64,000 bases of DNA from Terana coerulea (lineage: Eukaryota > Basidiomycota > Agaricomycetes > Polyporales > Phanerochaetaceae): positions 1 to 64,000 of the forward strand of contig JAKOGH010000658.1 in NCBI GenBank assembly GCA_024811115.1. The letters are read 5' to 3'. Position numbers and translations under genes: made by a program. Positions 1-12,275 of the stretch are shown piece after piece; within the stretch, counting starts at the first letter, position 1, and every line of letters begins with the position of its first letter. The notes below the pieces were generated by a model. It saw only the letters and a program-made list of their open reading frames with translations, was not told the origin of the DNA and ran no database searches.

Positions 1-455
1 CACACCCCGTCAGTTACTCCAGTCCCCGCGAGTTAATGATCCATGCTCATTAGAGCCTCTGGAAGGCCGGCAAACAAGCTGTACCTCGACGACACATAGC
101 CTGAAATATTGCTTGCGCTCCGGCGCCTAGCGTCGCACCAGTCCTGCTCGAACACCAGCCGCGATCAAGACTGTCGCACTTTTCTTCTCGTGGATGTGAG
201 AGTCCTGGATATCAGTTTAGGTTCATATCGATGGCATCTGTCAAGGAAGCTATCCAAGAGCGTGGCTGCACAGGCATCGGCCGTCTGCGAGCCGGGTAAC
301 AACTTGCTTGTATCCCTCGAACGCTTCCATTTGAGTCTGTACTACTCCCAACTGGCAGCAAGCTTCACATACGGAATGTCTTCGTGAGTCCCTTGGCCCC
401 TTACTCATCACCTTCTGACTTTGGACGCTGCAGGCAGGACCCTAGTGCAGGAAAT

Positions 456-3400
456 ATGGCGGTGCACCTGGAAGTGACCAGTAAGTATCTCCACAAGCTC
501 AAGCCGCACCAAGGTAACCCTTGTAGTTTTGAGAGCCGCAAATTTACCAAAAGGAAACTCCCGGTATCATGTAGCCCTCCAAATTGGCAGCAGGGACTCT
601 GTGAAACGGAGCCGTCCAAGCGTACTCTGACTCCAGAGTGGAACGAAACGCTGAACATGTATGTTTGTACTGCTTCCATGTTACTCTAAGTGTCTTTCTG
701 ATGTCTACGGCTGCCTTCATTAGCTCAGCTTCCTTACCAGTTATGATTACCGTAGAGCTGTGGATCCGACACTCTGTCAAGAAGGACAAGTGCATAGCTA
801 CGGGGCACATGCTCCGTGGATAGCAACATTGACTTGAGAGACTATGGTCAGTGCTGAATCACGTAGCTTGAGATCACTACTGACTCCGTCGATATCATGA
901 CCAACAGAGATAGAAGTCGCGCTTGATTCTGGAGCTAGAGTGTGGCTCAAGATCAACTCCGGAGGTGCGCTTTATCTTTCCGATAACGTAGCCGTTGCGA
1001 TGCTCAAGCTCACATGCTTTTGTGATCGTTAGGTACTGTCAAGGAACTAGTCTCAAGACCAAGGATGTCGCTCCGAGTGGGGAGAACGCTGGTAAAAGCC
1101 GTCGACGCAGCGACAAGGCCGACCAAGCAATCAAGCCCATCGCCGAGATCTGCGGGTCACTGCTGAAGAAAATCGGGGAATTCAACGAGATTATGTCGAA
1201 GCTGAGTGCGGTACGTGGGTATTAATTAGTCTTTGAGTCCCACTGACATGATCATGCTTCAATAGGTGCATCCGTACGCGCAACTCGCGTGGAGTATCCT
1301 TTCAGCGGTGTATTCGGTGCGTAACACCAGCACAGCTTAGATTTATTTGCCTTCATACAGTGTAAAACAGATATACAAAGCTAAACAAGAGGTGGATCAG
1401 ACGATCCGAGATCTGATCGAGGACCTGGATATCTTCTACGACATCGTCACCTCTGTTCGTGAGTGCGAGTCCAAGATCAGCGAAGCGATGGACCTTTACG
1501 AGCGCATATCGGACGCTAACGGGTGGAGTGTTGCTTCGTTATTCAAAGCTATGCGAACTCCGACAAGGGTAAGTCTGCCGCAGCGGATCGCGTAGCACGA
1601 TGTCGTGCTAATAAGGGTATACATGTAGTGCGACAGTATTTCACCGCAAACACGAGTATCAGCGAGAAGATCAGCGAGTACCGTGGTACCTTCAAGAAGC
1701 TCCGTGAGGAATTCAACAATCGAGTGGTGGCCGGTATCTACAGTGTGACGGTCGAGGTGAAGGATATTCTTGTCACGCGAGTTGTGGAAAAGTTGGAATC
1801 CATTGGTACGTGGCCTTATATCATATGATTTCTTCGTGGTTCCCAACGCCCTTCGGCGGCGTACATCACACCTTTACGGTGCTTATGCTAAGTCTATATG
1901 TATATCTGACAAAACTGTCACAGGGGCACATTTGGATCTTCTAAAAATGCCCTACGCTGACGGGGCTTCGCTCGGACGCACTGGATGCTGCCTGGCTGGT
2001 ACCCGCATCGAGGCTCTGGACAAACTTGCAAGCCTGCTCGTCGACGAGCGTGAAGATGCGCCGCGTGTCGTTCTCCTCCTTGGTCCCGCCGGCACCGGCA
2101 AATCCGCGATCGCTCACTCCATTGCCCAGCGGTTTCTTTTCTTTTAAACGCCTCGGCTCGTCCTTCGGGTTCAATCGGAGTCGTGCCTTCCGTCCTGAAG
2201 AACTGTTACCTACCATTGCTCAGGATATCGCCTCCTGTGATGATGTAGTGCTTCAGGCATTGTGGAAGGAGGTTGGCAAGAGCCCTTCAAAGCAGACGTC
2301 AGCAGACCTCAAAGAGCAGTTTGATAACCTCCTTCTCAAGCGCTCGCGCGATCTGAAGATGCTCGGACCTCTGGTTATTGTGATTGACGCCTTGGACGAA
2401 TGTACCGACGCAGGCTCGCGCACGAAACTCATCACACTTTTGTCCGAACGCTGGAACGAACTTCCATCTAATATTCGCCTCTTTATTACCTCGAGACCGG
2501 AGCGCGATATACTGGATCTTGTAGGCTGCGAGGGCTTTGTAACGAAGCACATGGACGAGGTGTCGGCAGGTTCAGCAACGGACGACATCAAGATTTACAT
2601 CCAGCAACGACTTCTCCGCGAACGTATGCGGCGGCCGCTTCGAGGCATCGACGAGGGCTGCTGTCTCACGCTGGCGGAAGCCTGCCAAGACCTATTCCAA
2701 TGGGCGTTCCTCGCATGCAACGCCATTTGCGGGATTGGAAGGTTCTCGCTCACTCCCCGAGAACAATATGAGCGGCTTGTGTCGAATGGCGAAGGGAAGC
2801 AGAGAGCATCGCTTCTAGACTCGCTGTACACGGAGGTCCTGACGCAGCTCCTGCTACTACGGGACGGCGAGGACCAGGCTCGGATCGACCGCTTCAAGTC
2901 TGACATGTCGATTCTCTTTGCACTACAGGAGCCTCTGCCATTGGCGGCACTAGTCACGCTGGAGAAGGCATACGCGGGACGGGATGATCTCTGCACCATT
3001 CAACACACGCTCGAGCAGCTTGGGTCATACTGAGTGGAGTCGGCTCGTCCAAGGAGCCTGTGCAGCCCTTACATATCTCCCTTCCGCTGACTTCCCTAAC
3101 AGACGCAGGTCGGGAGGCGCGTTCTTCGTGGACGTCCAGCCTGAGTGGCATTTCAAGCTGGCTTTTGCTTCAGTGGGAATCATGTGCTCGGAGCTCAAGT
3201 TCAACATCTGTCAGCTCGGGTCGTCGCGACAAGCGAATCATGCCATTGCTGACCTTCCGGACCGCGTCGCCCAACACATACCCCAACCGCTCCAGTACGC
3301 ATGCGAATTTCTGTACAGCCATCTTGTGAAGGCCGCCTCCTATCAGAACCCAGATTTGAGGCTCCATGACATGACACAGAAGTTTCTTTTGGAGAAGCTT

Positions 3401-5953
3401 CTCTTTTGGCTCAAGCGCTCAGTCTACTGGGGATACTAGGTGATATTGCGCTTGATACCCTCCAACAGATTGCAGACTTTGACATGGTACGTGATCACAT
3501 CTCAACTTTGACGGCATCTAACATTTATTTGTATCTATCAATTCAAGGGACCAGGCTCGAATGTGTTGGCTCCAAGTGTGGCGACACTTGCGATGGAGGC
3601 CTGGAGCTTTCTCAGTGCCGATCTCAGGCTGGATGCGATTGCGAAATCGGCGTGCCATCTGTATCTGTCCGTCATCCCGGCTCTTCCTCCAACCAGCCCT
3701 CTATTCCGGCCGATTCGCGCCCCACATCCCCCGCAGGCTCCACTTCAGTGATCCGTCGCCTCCTGCATCTCATGATATCATCTCCTTCACAAACGAAGAC
3801 AGCGCTTCTGCCGTTTCTCCAGACAGCAAGCATGTTGCGACCGCTACCGATGATCATCGCCTCGCTATCAGGGACATTGCCAGTGGCCGGCGGCTCCTCA
3901 CCCTACAGGAAGCACACGGTCGTAGTATTCATGCTATCGCTGTACTCCCCTGATGGGAGCCTTGTTGCAACGGCCTCGTTTGACAAGACCATCCGCATAT
4001 GGGACACAAATACAGGGCATAGCGCGCTTGCACTCTTTCTTGGGCACACAGACCACGTTTGGTCCGTGTGCTTCGCCAGACGGCTCCCGACTAGTGTCAG
4101 GCTCCTGGGATGGGACAACCCGGATGTGGGAGGTGTCATCGGGTAAAACCCTCCGTATTGACAATGATCGGGATGGCCAAGGAGTTGTGTGGGCGGTCGC
4201 ATTTTCCCCAGATGGGCAAGTGGTAGCAACTGCATCCTCCGAGGGCTGTGCGTACGAGCAGCAGAAGACGGCCGGGTTCTCAAGGAGCTGCGAGACATTC
4301 CAAATGCGAAATGTGTCGCATTTGCGCCTGACAGTTCTTGCATTGCCGCTGGCTATGACAACCGCACTGTGCATCTTTGGAGCGCATCCACGTATGAGGC
4401 AATGTGCCTTCCCCTCGCAGGCCACAATGGAGACATACGGTGCATCGCGATTTTCACCCCGACAGTCGCACTCTTGCATCTGGATCGGACGACACCACAG
4501 TTCAAGTCTGGGATCTGAGCACTGGAGCACACACTGTTCTCCGGGCACTCTGCCCAGGTCTGCTCAGTGGCCTTTACCACAGATGGCAGCATCTCATCTC
4601 CAGCTCGCGTGACCAAACAGTACGGCGCTTGGAGGATTTCCAATTGTGTACTTCAGTCTGAAGGTGCCGCAAACTCACAGAAGTCACAAATCACTGCCTT
4701 TGCTTTTCTGAATGGAACAACACAGGTGCTGACAGGAATGGCCAGTGGTCAGTCTGGCAGATGGAAAGCACAACAGTGGTCCGCAGCTCGCAGGAGATCC
4801 CTCACATCAGCAAGAGTTAAACATCTCGCCATTTCTGCTGATGAGTCAACAATCATTTCAGGCTCTGACGATGGTGGCATACGATTCTGGTGTACAGCGT
4901 CCCTCACTCTCTGGCAGGACTGTCCTTCCGCACATCCAGACGCCGCTATAGCTGTTGCGCTTTCAGCAGATGGCAGGCATGCATGGTCGGTCTCAGCAAG
5001 AAAACTCCAGCAGTGGTCCCTTGGTGATGGCTGGGCTGCTGTCCAGTGCAGCCTGGGAGATGGCAGCGAGATGCTTTGCGCTCAGTTTTCACCAGACTGC
5101 TCACGCCTGGCGCTTTGGGAAGCATAAACGGAAAGTTGTGCCTTCTGGTCTTGCCAACTGGCGAGGTCTTGTGGGAGGTCAAAGGGCACAGTACTGGGAT
5201 CCCCTGCTCCAGGCTCGTTTTCACCAGACAGCCTACGTCTTTCCTCCAGCTCCGTTGACACGCCCCATCTGTATTTGGGATTGCACAACTGGGGAAAGTC
5301 TCGGGGAACCGCTACAAGGCCATGACGGTTGGATCATGTCGGTTGCGTTCTCTCCGGATGGCGAGTACCTGGCCTCTGGGTCCGACGACAGGACGGTGCA
5401 AGTTTGGAATGTCAAGACACGGCAGGAAGTGCGACTGCTGTACATTAATGGGTGGACAAAATCGCTCACTTTCTCCACAAATGGTGATACTATTGCAGTA
5501 CTCACCGAAGACGGCATAGTGCAACTCTGGGATGTTTCACAAGGTAACCGGCTGGGAGGTAGGTCTGGAAATGTCTCGCCCAATTTTGCTCCTCACTCAC
5601 AGCCGTGTCTTTTAGGAACTGTCGACTCAGAGCGCCTTTCGGTGTTATTCTCTCGGCAGCCAGCTCATGGCTTGACGCTTGACGGTGCCTCGTTAACCTC
5701 ACCCAACGCTGACGGCTACCCACAACAGTGCCAATATCGGAATAAGCTGGACCCGCGATGGATGGTGCTTGGGACCCAACGGAGAGCGGTTGTTCTGGGT
5801 TCCGCGTGGCTACCGCCAGCGACTTATTAACCTGGGACTCAAGCAGATAATAGGCGACTCCGGCCACTGAGCGTGGATCTCGACCTTGGCAGCTTCGTCC
5901 ACGGCACGGACTGGGCGCAGTGTTGGTCGGACGAGCCCGTGCAAGACGCGTAG
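456..5953 (+). pseudogene. C2-NACHT-WD40 NLR-like gene, copy 1, broken by small indels
   Basis: Fungal NLR-like (STAND NTPase) architecture. An N-terminal C2-like domain starts at ATG 456 (introns near 481-525 and 660-723; TPEWNETLN core near 630-655). A helical linker follows at 1,050-1,830. The NACHT domain at about 1,930-2,560 has Walker A GPAGTGKSAIA near 2,083-2,115 and Walker B LVIVIDALDEC near 2,370-2,400. A winged-helix-like region and 14 or so WD40 repeats run from about 3,780 to 5,560, and the C-terminal block ends at TAG 5,951. Such proteins are thought to oligomerise on ligand recognition by the repeats in non-self recognition. The reading frame is lost near 595, 2,135 (T-rich run), 3,031, 3,110, 4,068 (2 nt missing against copy 2) and 4,252 (1 nt missing), and repeatedly in the WD40 array. 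It is therefore probably a pseudogene. The DUF6534, GMC2 and AKR genes of the same window read cleanly, which argues against general sequencing error. The 3' half is duplicated at 18.1-20.9 kb. Confidence 0.85.
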
Positions 5954-6664
5954 CAAGGTTGCTGCATCCTCGGGATTTCCATTCACCATTGCACTCCACT
6001 TCTCGCCCTCGCACTCCTTACTGACTCATTCCGAACCCTCTGCCGCGCTTCACATATCTTCCTGATCCGATGTAACAACCACACTCGACAAATCCTCATC
6101 TTTTTTTAGTCGTTCATCCTTCGCTCAGATAGGTACTCTCGGAGGCTTCGTGTTCTAGCCGGCTGGTTACTGTGATTTACGGTGTACGCTGAAATGGTAT
6201 GGCAGTCGATACTTGTCCTCCGAGATATAAACATAGGCATGTCTCGTTTCTGGTCACTCAACCCGTAAGCCGGGCCACCAGTGCACGGCACGTAAATGTA
6301 TCAGTCGTAGCCATTGCAAGAAAGATTCGCAGCAACCTAACGCGACCTGAGAGAGGGTGAATACTTGTCAAGTGAGCAGCATCAACGCCACAACGGTCAT
6401 CACAATAGCGACCTTGTAGTTCTAATAACCACCTCGGCGAGACTCTCTTGCACCCGATTGCGCCTATGGCAGATGGAACATCGATGAAACACATCTTTAT
6501 TGTGAAAGATGCGCGGCAGATGACAAAGGTCAACGACACGAGTAAAGAGCATTTATCCGGGGCAACTTGTGCCGTAAGGCCTGCGGTTAACTTAATCCTG
6601 GAGAACTGTTTATCCCGCAGTGTAAGCATACTTTATACTGCAAAAAGCTTGTCTGAATAACCTG
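5954..6664. other. Intergenic, 3' flank of NLR-like copy 1
   Basis: No gene is recognised here. The stretch aligns in patches with 20,876-21,620 of the duplicated copy, so it is shared non-coding flank between two convergent genes. A T-rich stretch (7 T) lies near 6,100. Confidence 0.5.
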
Positions 6665-7860
6665 TCATGCAGATACAGGACGTGGACTCACGTCATACAT
6701 CTCTGACGAGAGCACATCTCTACCATGGAAGCCTAGCTCGCCCTTGTTCTTGCGCACATCCTCCTCCATTGCTTCTCCATGATCGCTGGCCGACGCCGGC
6801 CGTGGTTGCGATACCGCCCCCGATCCGCGGCGATGGCGACGTGCCCAGCGCTCATAACAGCGGTGACTCGTCTTCTTGGGCACGGGCCCACCTCGCGCGA
6901 CGATCCTCTTGTCAGCCTAGAACAGCAACTACCCGAGCGTATGAGAGGTGGAACAGTGAAGAAACATGCCCAACATACCCCGAACGTTCTCTAGATCCAC
7001 TTCATGGCATCCACGCCCGCCAAGAGGCCAAGCTGCTGAACAACGTCCTCCTTAGAAGCACAAAGAGAGGCACCACGCGGCCGGGCGCTGCGAGCACGCT
7101 TTCATGCCCCTTCGTTTTGCAAACTTAGTTTTGTGTTGAGAACGAGACCGAGACCTTGAATAGCCGTCAGTGCAGGCAGTTTGCTTTAGTCAAGGGATCA
7201 CGCACTCAGTCATTAATGACTTTGACGTCCTTCTCCCCACCATCAACCTTGGTGGGTAGTCGGCGGGAGAACTTCCCGCCAGTCTGGTACGGACAGGTCG
7301 AGCTTGCACTTTCGCACATGCAGGTTGTCAACAACAACTAGTACAACTGTACCAGGTGCGACGCTCTCAACTGGGACGGAAATAGTGGTGCAGTCTCCGA
7401 GTAACTAGCTGGGGAACAGACCAGCTCGAGACTGGCTTTCTCTGTTGCAGACGGTAGCTACTTATACATGTGTAGTCCTAAACTGTACAGTACCACCCGG
7501 TATCCTCGTGTATGTACTAGAGCAGTCCAGAACAATAGAGAAACATACGGAAACCACGGTATCGATGAGAGAACAATAGATAGGGGTAGAAGACAATGGA
7601 AATGAAAAGAATACCCTAGAGACGCCCAGAAGTTCATGACACAGGTGCTCAAACCGACGGGTAAGGAGGCTGCTGATGAATCAATCCTACATGGTCTTCC
7701 AGAGTAACAGGTACTTCATCTCGTAATATTCGTGGATGCTGCACGCGGTGGAGGAGTCCATACGAATCACGATGGCCACTACTGTGGTCTGGGACGTGCG
7801 TTAGAGTAGCCAAGACAGCGTCAGCACTGAACGTACCGCACAGTAAAGCCTTCATCGCGC
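6665..7860 (-). pseudogene. Conserved gene of unknown family, copy 1 (degraded)
   Basis: On the minus strand, peptide segments match those of copy 2 at 21,670-22,540. Near 6,800-6,860 both copies read YERxARRHR. Near 6,740-6,790 both read HGExMExDVR and end in G(F)HG-like residues. A third block (TKFAK and ASKEDVVQQLGLLAGVDAMKW) lies at about 7,000-7,130. Conservation in frame between two diverged copies shows that the stretch once coded for a protein. Copy 1 has in-frame stops and a poorly matching first exon, so it is probably dead. The gene converges on the NLR-like gene and was duplicated with it. I cannot name the family. Confidence 0.5.
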
Positions 7861-7869
7861 AGCTAGTTT

Positions 7870-9020
7870 GACATACGTACAGCCACAGAGTAAATGCAAG
7901 GCCATGCCGACGTTCTGAGCCGCAGTTTGAGGTGCTTGCACGATGATGTTCTGACCGGCGGTTATGAAGGAACTGCAGTCGTGAGGTTAATACTTACCTT
8001 AATATACCCCTCCTTTCAGGCGGAGGCTCAAAAGCCAGGACCAATTCCGGGGCCCATGCCTGCATGTCCCAGGCAAGTATTCCTGTGTGACAGGGACCGT
8101 CGTCCGAACGCGAGCCGAGTCCAGGTGGTGTGCGAGCCAGTGGCGAAAGCACGTCGGGCGAATGCGCGAGCCTGCCAGAATTTCTGGATGTAGTGGAATA
8201 TTGATGAGGACGTGCTTGGTGCAGAGTAAATGCTAGGGGTGGCGACAGCTAGACGGAGGAGCAAGGTATGAAGGTCCTTGTCGGACAAAATAGTGGAAAT
8301 GGGCGTCTGTGCACTCGGACTCGGACTGGGCGCGTCAAATACTGTTCATAAGGTAAATTAACGGTAAATCTACTTTATTTGTGCTAAATCCTGGACTCGT
8401 TCGTCATATCTCGCTCTTGTTCTCATATTCGCGCTCTTTCTGTCCCTTCTGTAGGCTAATCGAGCTCAATATATGCTAATTTATATCTTTTTACTGTGAT
8501 TAGTGCTATTTTGTTCTCACGGGCGTCTTCCTTCGTTGGAGGCCGGGGCACGTGGCAAGCGGCTGCCAAAACGGGCAAAGAAACAAACATAGGTGGGCCC
8601 TCAGATAAGTCACCGTCAGCAAATATTGTGAGAGTATCTGCCTGTGGTCATTCTAGATATAAATGACAGTGTCAGCCAGCCGGATGTTCTTGTATAGCGA
8701 CTTCCAGTTCCACCGGCATATCCCGAGCGAGTTCGAGTTTCTGTAGACGCCGACGAGTTTCCGGCGTAGACGCTGGTGAGTTTGTTGCCTCCTACCAGTC
8801 CCAGTCGCTATCCTCCTCATTAGGGCTCGTTAAGACTAATTATCTTTTTGATCGCCCAGTCTACTCGACAATTCCCAGCACCAGCATTTTGACCGCCATT
8901 GTCCCTCAAAGCAAGGTGAGAGGCTGGATGACGGCGAGGAGCAAGCGCGACGTTGTGGGAAGGCGTCGGAGTGGAGCACATGGCACCGTGATCCGCGACG
9001 GAGCGATCATGCTCATGCAC
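7870..9020. other. Intergenic with copy-specific AT-rich insert
   Basis: The part up to about 7,990 aligns with 22,590-22,730. About 7,990-8,870 has no clear counterpart in copy B and includes an AT-rich patch at 8,340-8,520. About 8,880-9,020 aligns again with 22,945-23,045. No gene is seen. The unmatched block may be an insertion in A or a deletion in B; I found no terminal repeats. Confidence 0.45.
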
Positions 9021-9029
9021 ATCGGGGTA

Positions 9030-9566
9030 CAGTCTCTTTCATATTATTCTGCAGTCGACCGATTTTTCCGCTTTGTTTGGTTCGCACAAACAAATCCCTT
9101 AAAAGGCAACACCACACGTCACCGATATTACACCATGTCTGCTGAGGTGCGTAGAGCTGCGAGAGTGTACAGGCTTCGCATGCTGCAAACAGATGGTAAG
9201 AACCCGGATCACTCAGGCTTGTCTCGCAGTCTTCTTGGAGAAGGGGATTGACCTCACCAGAGATACAAGCCTGTTGGAGGAGCGGGACGTGACCCTGGAT
9301 CCAAAGGTTGCTGCTGATGAGCCTGTTCATTCGGCGGGAACCACCAAAGGACGCAGATATTTTTGCTACTGTATATTAGAGCAAGTTTAATATAACATCT
9401 TCAAGTCCTACACACCCCTTCACCCCACGGCATGCCTTTGGCTCAGAAGGCCAGCAGCCATGACATGACATGGGTGACGTGTTGCGTTACCTTGTAAGGG
9501 ATTTGTTTGTGCGAACCAAACAAGGCGGAAAAATCGGTCGACTGCAGAATAATATGAAAGAGACTG
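9030..9566. mobile_element. 537-bp MITE with about 95-bp terminal inverted repeats and TA target duplication
   Basis: The left end at 9,030 (CAGTCTCTTTCATATTATTC) is the reverse complement of the right end at 9,566. The inverted match continues, with few mismatches, to about 9,123 on the left and 9,474 on the right. Both ends are flanked by TA (9,028-9,029 and 9,567-9,568), as expected for Tc1/mariner-type transposition. No transposase is inside, so it is non-autonomous. The duplicated copy around 23,045-23,085 lacks the element and looks like the empty site, so insertion followed the duplication or the element was lost from copy B. Confidence 0.85.
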
Positions 9567-9568
9567 TA

Positions 9569-10000
9569 TGCCGATGAGAGTTGGCGCGTGGACTGACGCG
9601 TCTCCCTGTACGCTCAGCGCTCAAGCTTCAGGCCTCAGGCCTTCAGGGTCCTCTCTTACGCGCCATTTCCCCCACCTTGTTCTTGACTGCCCTGATGCGC
9701 GACATCTGGGTGTATGCGCTCCTTTTCACCGCCTATGCCTCTCGTCAAGCACTCACGCTCCGATGGCGGCTCCCACTGACCGCATACAAGCGACCTGTTG
9801 CGCTGAATCAGGCTCGCTCTCTTGACTGGCTCCCTCGGCAAAAGCTTACACAGCTCTTCCTGCTCCCCGCCCCACTCGCCACCGCCCACCGCCCACAGTC
9901 TCCATCTGCCCCAGGTACTCAGGCTTTGCCAATACTGTGCATGGACCGCCGAAACGATAACATCGCAGATGTACGCGTTGCACCATGCCTGGTATAGCGC
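9569..10000. repeat. Diffuse repeat shared with 23,080-23,570
   Basis: The sequence after the MITE (GACGCGTCTCCCT near 9,595) resembles 23,098-23,170 and again 23,496-23,565. The latter two are about 75 percent similar by eye and about 400 bp apart. I see no convincing protein in any of the three. It is probably degraded duplicated flank. Confidence 0.4.
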
Positions 10001-10009
10001 GACATTTAC

Positions 10010-10850
10010 CTCGCTCATCAGGACACCCCACGGGGTCCGAGGACACCAGTAGCATCCGTAGACGGCCGGGATTCTCGCCACTCGTACGACCAGCATTTCC
10101 GGCCAACGGCTATCTCGATAATGGGCGGACTGGGGTAGAAGTCCAGGGAGCGGCAGGCGGGTTGGTATGGTGAAGCTGGCGGTGGAGCCTCCTGTTGCAT
10201 AGGTACGTGCACGGCTTGTATACCTGGAGCACTCACCAACTTCAAAGTAGAGATACCGCGTGGAGGCACCCAGCATCGTCATGTTTTCTCCGACAGCATG
10301 ATGATGTGGAACACATACATGGAACGACCGACAAAAACCTTCGACCTCTCCGTACGGCAATTCAGATACGTACCAAATGCTACTTCTCGCCGTTGCCTCC
10401 CTCAAATGCTTGCCACTGCTCGATATCTGCATACGCTTTCGATACGCTTTCTCGGGCTCTGGGGTCGCTCACACTCTCTGTGGAACCATCAAGCTTCAGC
10501 GCTCAGTACTCGAAACCAAGTGCTTCCACAGCCCACCTTGTACGCAAATGCCGGAACGCGTCGTGACCCAAGTACCCACTGCCCTCTCTCGGCCCCGTGC
10601 CCGACTGCCTTTTGCAGTACGTTTCTTCAGTGGTGAAGCTTGAAGCGTTGAAGACCCACGGTGTCGATAACAACCAAAATGTGCGCAGGCCCTCGAGATG
10701 GCTCTCAAAGTGCCCTCATTCGTCGTGCCCGAGTTGGCTGGACGCTTTAATGTTCTGCTTGCGCATCTTCACTTTCTCGACCCTCCCTTCTACCTGCCCA
10801 CTCCTTTTCATCGCGCACGTCGCCTTCTTGAGCGCTGCGACCTGTCCATG
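10010..10850 (-). pseudogene. Degraded protein-coding relic of unknown family
   Basis: From about 10,843 down to 10,378 the minus strand reads as one long frame (QVAALKKATCAMKRSG, then GYLGHDAFRHLRTRWAVEAL, then SVSKAYADIEQWQAFEGG) interrupted by two TGA codons. Both sit where Trp would be natural (HDE-stop-GHF and FEY-stop-ALK), consistent with TGG-to-TGA change. A well-formed intron (GTGAGTGCTCC to ATGCAACAG) lies near 10,200-10,245, with further coding-like text (PACRSLDFYPSPPIIEIAVG) down to about 10,010. I do not recognise the family. Confidence 0.35.
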
Positions 10851-12146
10851 AAAGCGTACACGGGTACGTGTGTTGCACTTATATCTGCTAGGCAAGTACT
10901 TACCGCCCACGCTCATCAGTGCCCCGGACCTCCGTTCAACTTGCCCTGCTTGCCGTCGCTTTGGCGTCTACCTCATTTGCAGGGGATCATGCTGCGTTGA
11001 ATGAGCTTATCTAGTGGTGCGTGTATATCTCCTCGGCGGTGAGGTATCTCAAGCTGACGCTGGGGATAGGATAGCGACCACAATCCTTGACGAGGATTTT
11101 AGGGATGGAAGTGAGGAGACGCGGTTGAAGAGGTACGTGCGCTGCCTTATAATGCTGCACGAGATATACTGAAGTGTGGTAGATGTTACGGAACTCAAAT
11201 GTGCCGTCGACAGCCAGCATCACGCTTACATATCGGCGAACGTTGATACGCTGGTAAGCGCCCTGAGCGCGGAAACCCCAGAAATTGCCTTTTTCGTCAC
11301 CACGCTCTACGATCGCCCTAGGACCCCGGACACCACCCCCGAAGCCCCGAGCCATTGACTTCCCGAACTACTCTCCCGAGATATCTTGTAACGGCGCCCC
11401 TCCGTCACGTCAGTCCAGAGCCTGTGCAGTCCCTCGCAACAGGCAGTGCGGTCACCAGTCTGAAAGATGCGGGCCACGTCAGCCCCGGCGAGCTCCTACC
11501 CTGGACTTAGGCACGTACCTAACTACGACCAAGACAGCGACACTGCGTTGTGCGCCACCCCACAAGTCTTTCCCGCCCAGGCGCACGGACGGTACCTGAC
11601 CGGTCCCGCACCGTGTTTCATAGGTGCTCGGTGCCTGTGTGGCGACGGCATATCCTTGGTTAGTGTATCCCGACTCGGTCTTTCCTTATCCGTACCACTT
11701 TTGTATCCAAACCACTCCTTTATTCTCTCTCGGACGCGGTCCATTAGCTCTGGCTGTTAGGTACCGAGCCCGTATAAATACTCTGTACATACTTTCTGCA
11801 AATACAAGTTACCTTTCCCCTCTTCACGCCCCGCTACGCGTTAAGACTACAAGTACATCGGTGCTTCTTAGGTATCCCGCTCTCGTCTAGTACTCGTCTC
11901 GCTCGTTGGTTGTGCGGTCTGACTCAACGTCGGAGTCTTGCCCTGGTCCCTCGTACGTCGTCCCCGAAGTCTCTCAGCTTCGGTGCTCTCTCTCTGTCCC
12001 CGTTACAGACCTCGCCCGACCGTTACCTCCCCGAGGTCTTGGTCCCCGACTCCTGCTGGCACTTCGGCCGCAGAGTTGAAGTGACGTCCCCACTCACACA
12101 TAAAACCGCTCCCCGACTCGGTGCTTTGGCCCGAGCCCGCTGTCTG

Positions 12147-12162
12147 TTGGGTTAGGGTTAGG
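12147..12162 (+). repeat. Short TTAGGG-type interstitial telomere-like motif
   Basis: TTGGGTTAGGGTTAGG gives about two and a half units of the TTAGGG telomere repeat used by most basidiomycetes. It is too short to be a telomere. It may be chance or a relic of repair. Confidence 0.3.
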
Positions 12163-12217
12163 TGATCGCACCCGAGGGCGTGGTGCCAAGGGGTAGGCAG
12201 GAATAAGCGCCCGTACG

Positions 12218-12275
12218 TGGGGGGCGGGGGGAGGGGGTCCCTCGAGGGCCTTTAGCAATATTTTATTTTCTCACC
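12218..12275 (+). repeat. Short dispersed repeat, unit 1 (G-run, GGGGTCCCT, then AATATTTTATTTT)
   Basis: A G-rich run, GGGGGTCCCT, GAGGGCC and AATATTTTATTTT occur in the same order here and at 13,158-13,237, where 22 nt are inserted before the AT part. A weaker version (GGGGGGTCCCT) is at 62,897. The two good units are about 940 bp apart in direct orientation. They could be the ends of a small decayed element; no coding or target duplication was found. Confidence 0.35.

Larger units (their letters stand above)
3170..9020 (+). repeat. Segmental duplication, copy A
   Basis: Base-level similarity to 18,110-23,045 starts just after the winged-helix part of the NLR-like gene (matching text near 3,190 and 18,125). 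It continues through the WD40 array, the C-terminal block, the 3' flank and the convergent minus-strand gene, and ends near 9,020, just before a MITE. Copy A is longer because 7,990-8,870 has little counterpart in copy B. By eye the WD40 part is clearly more similar between copies than the N-terminal flanks. Homology upstream (2,815 and 17,760) is visible only as protein. Confidence 0.85.

Noticed and set aside
9656..10432. 258-codon minus-strand open frame
   Set aside because: It reads through clear intron signals and mixes frames; only parts are coding-like, so it is listed as a relic, not as one protein.
12147..12162. Telomere or chromosome-end signal
   Set aside because: Only two TTAGGG units, genes continue on both sides, no subtelomeric array.
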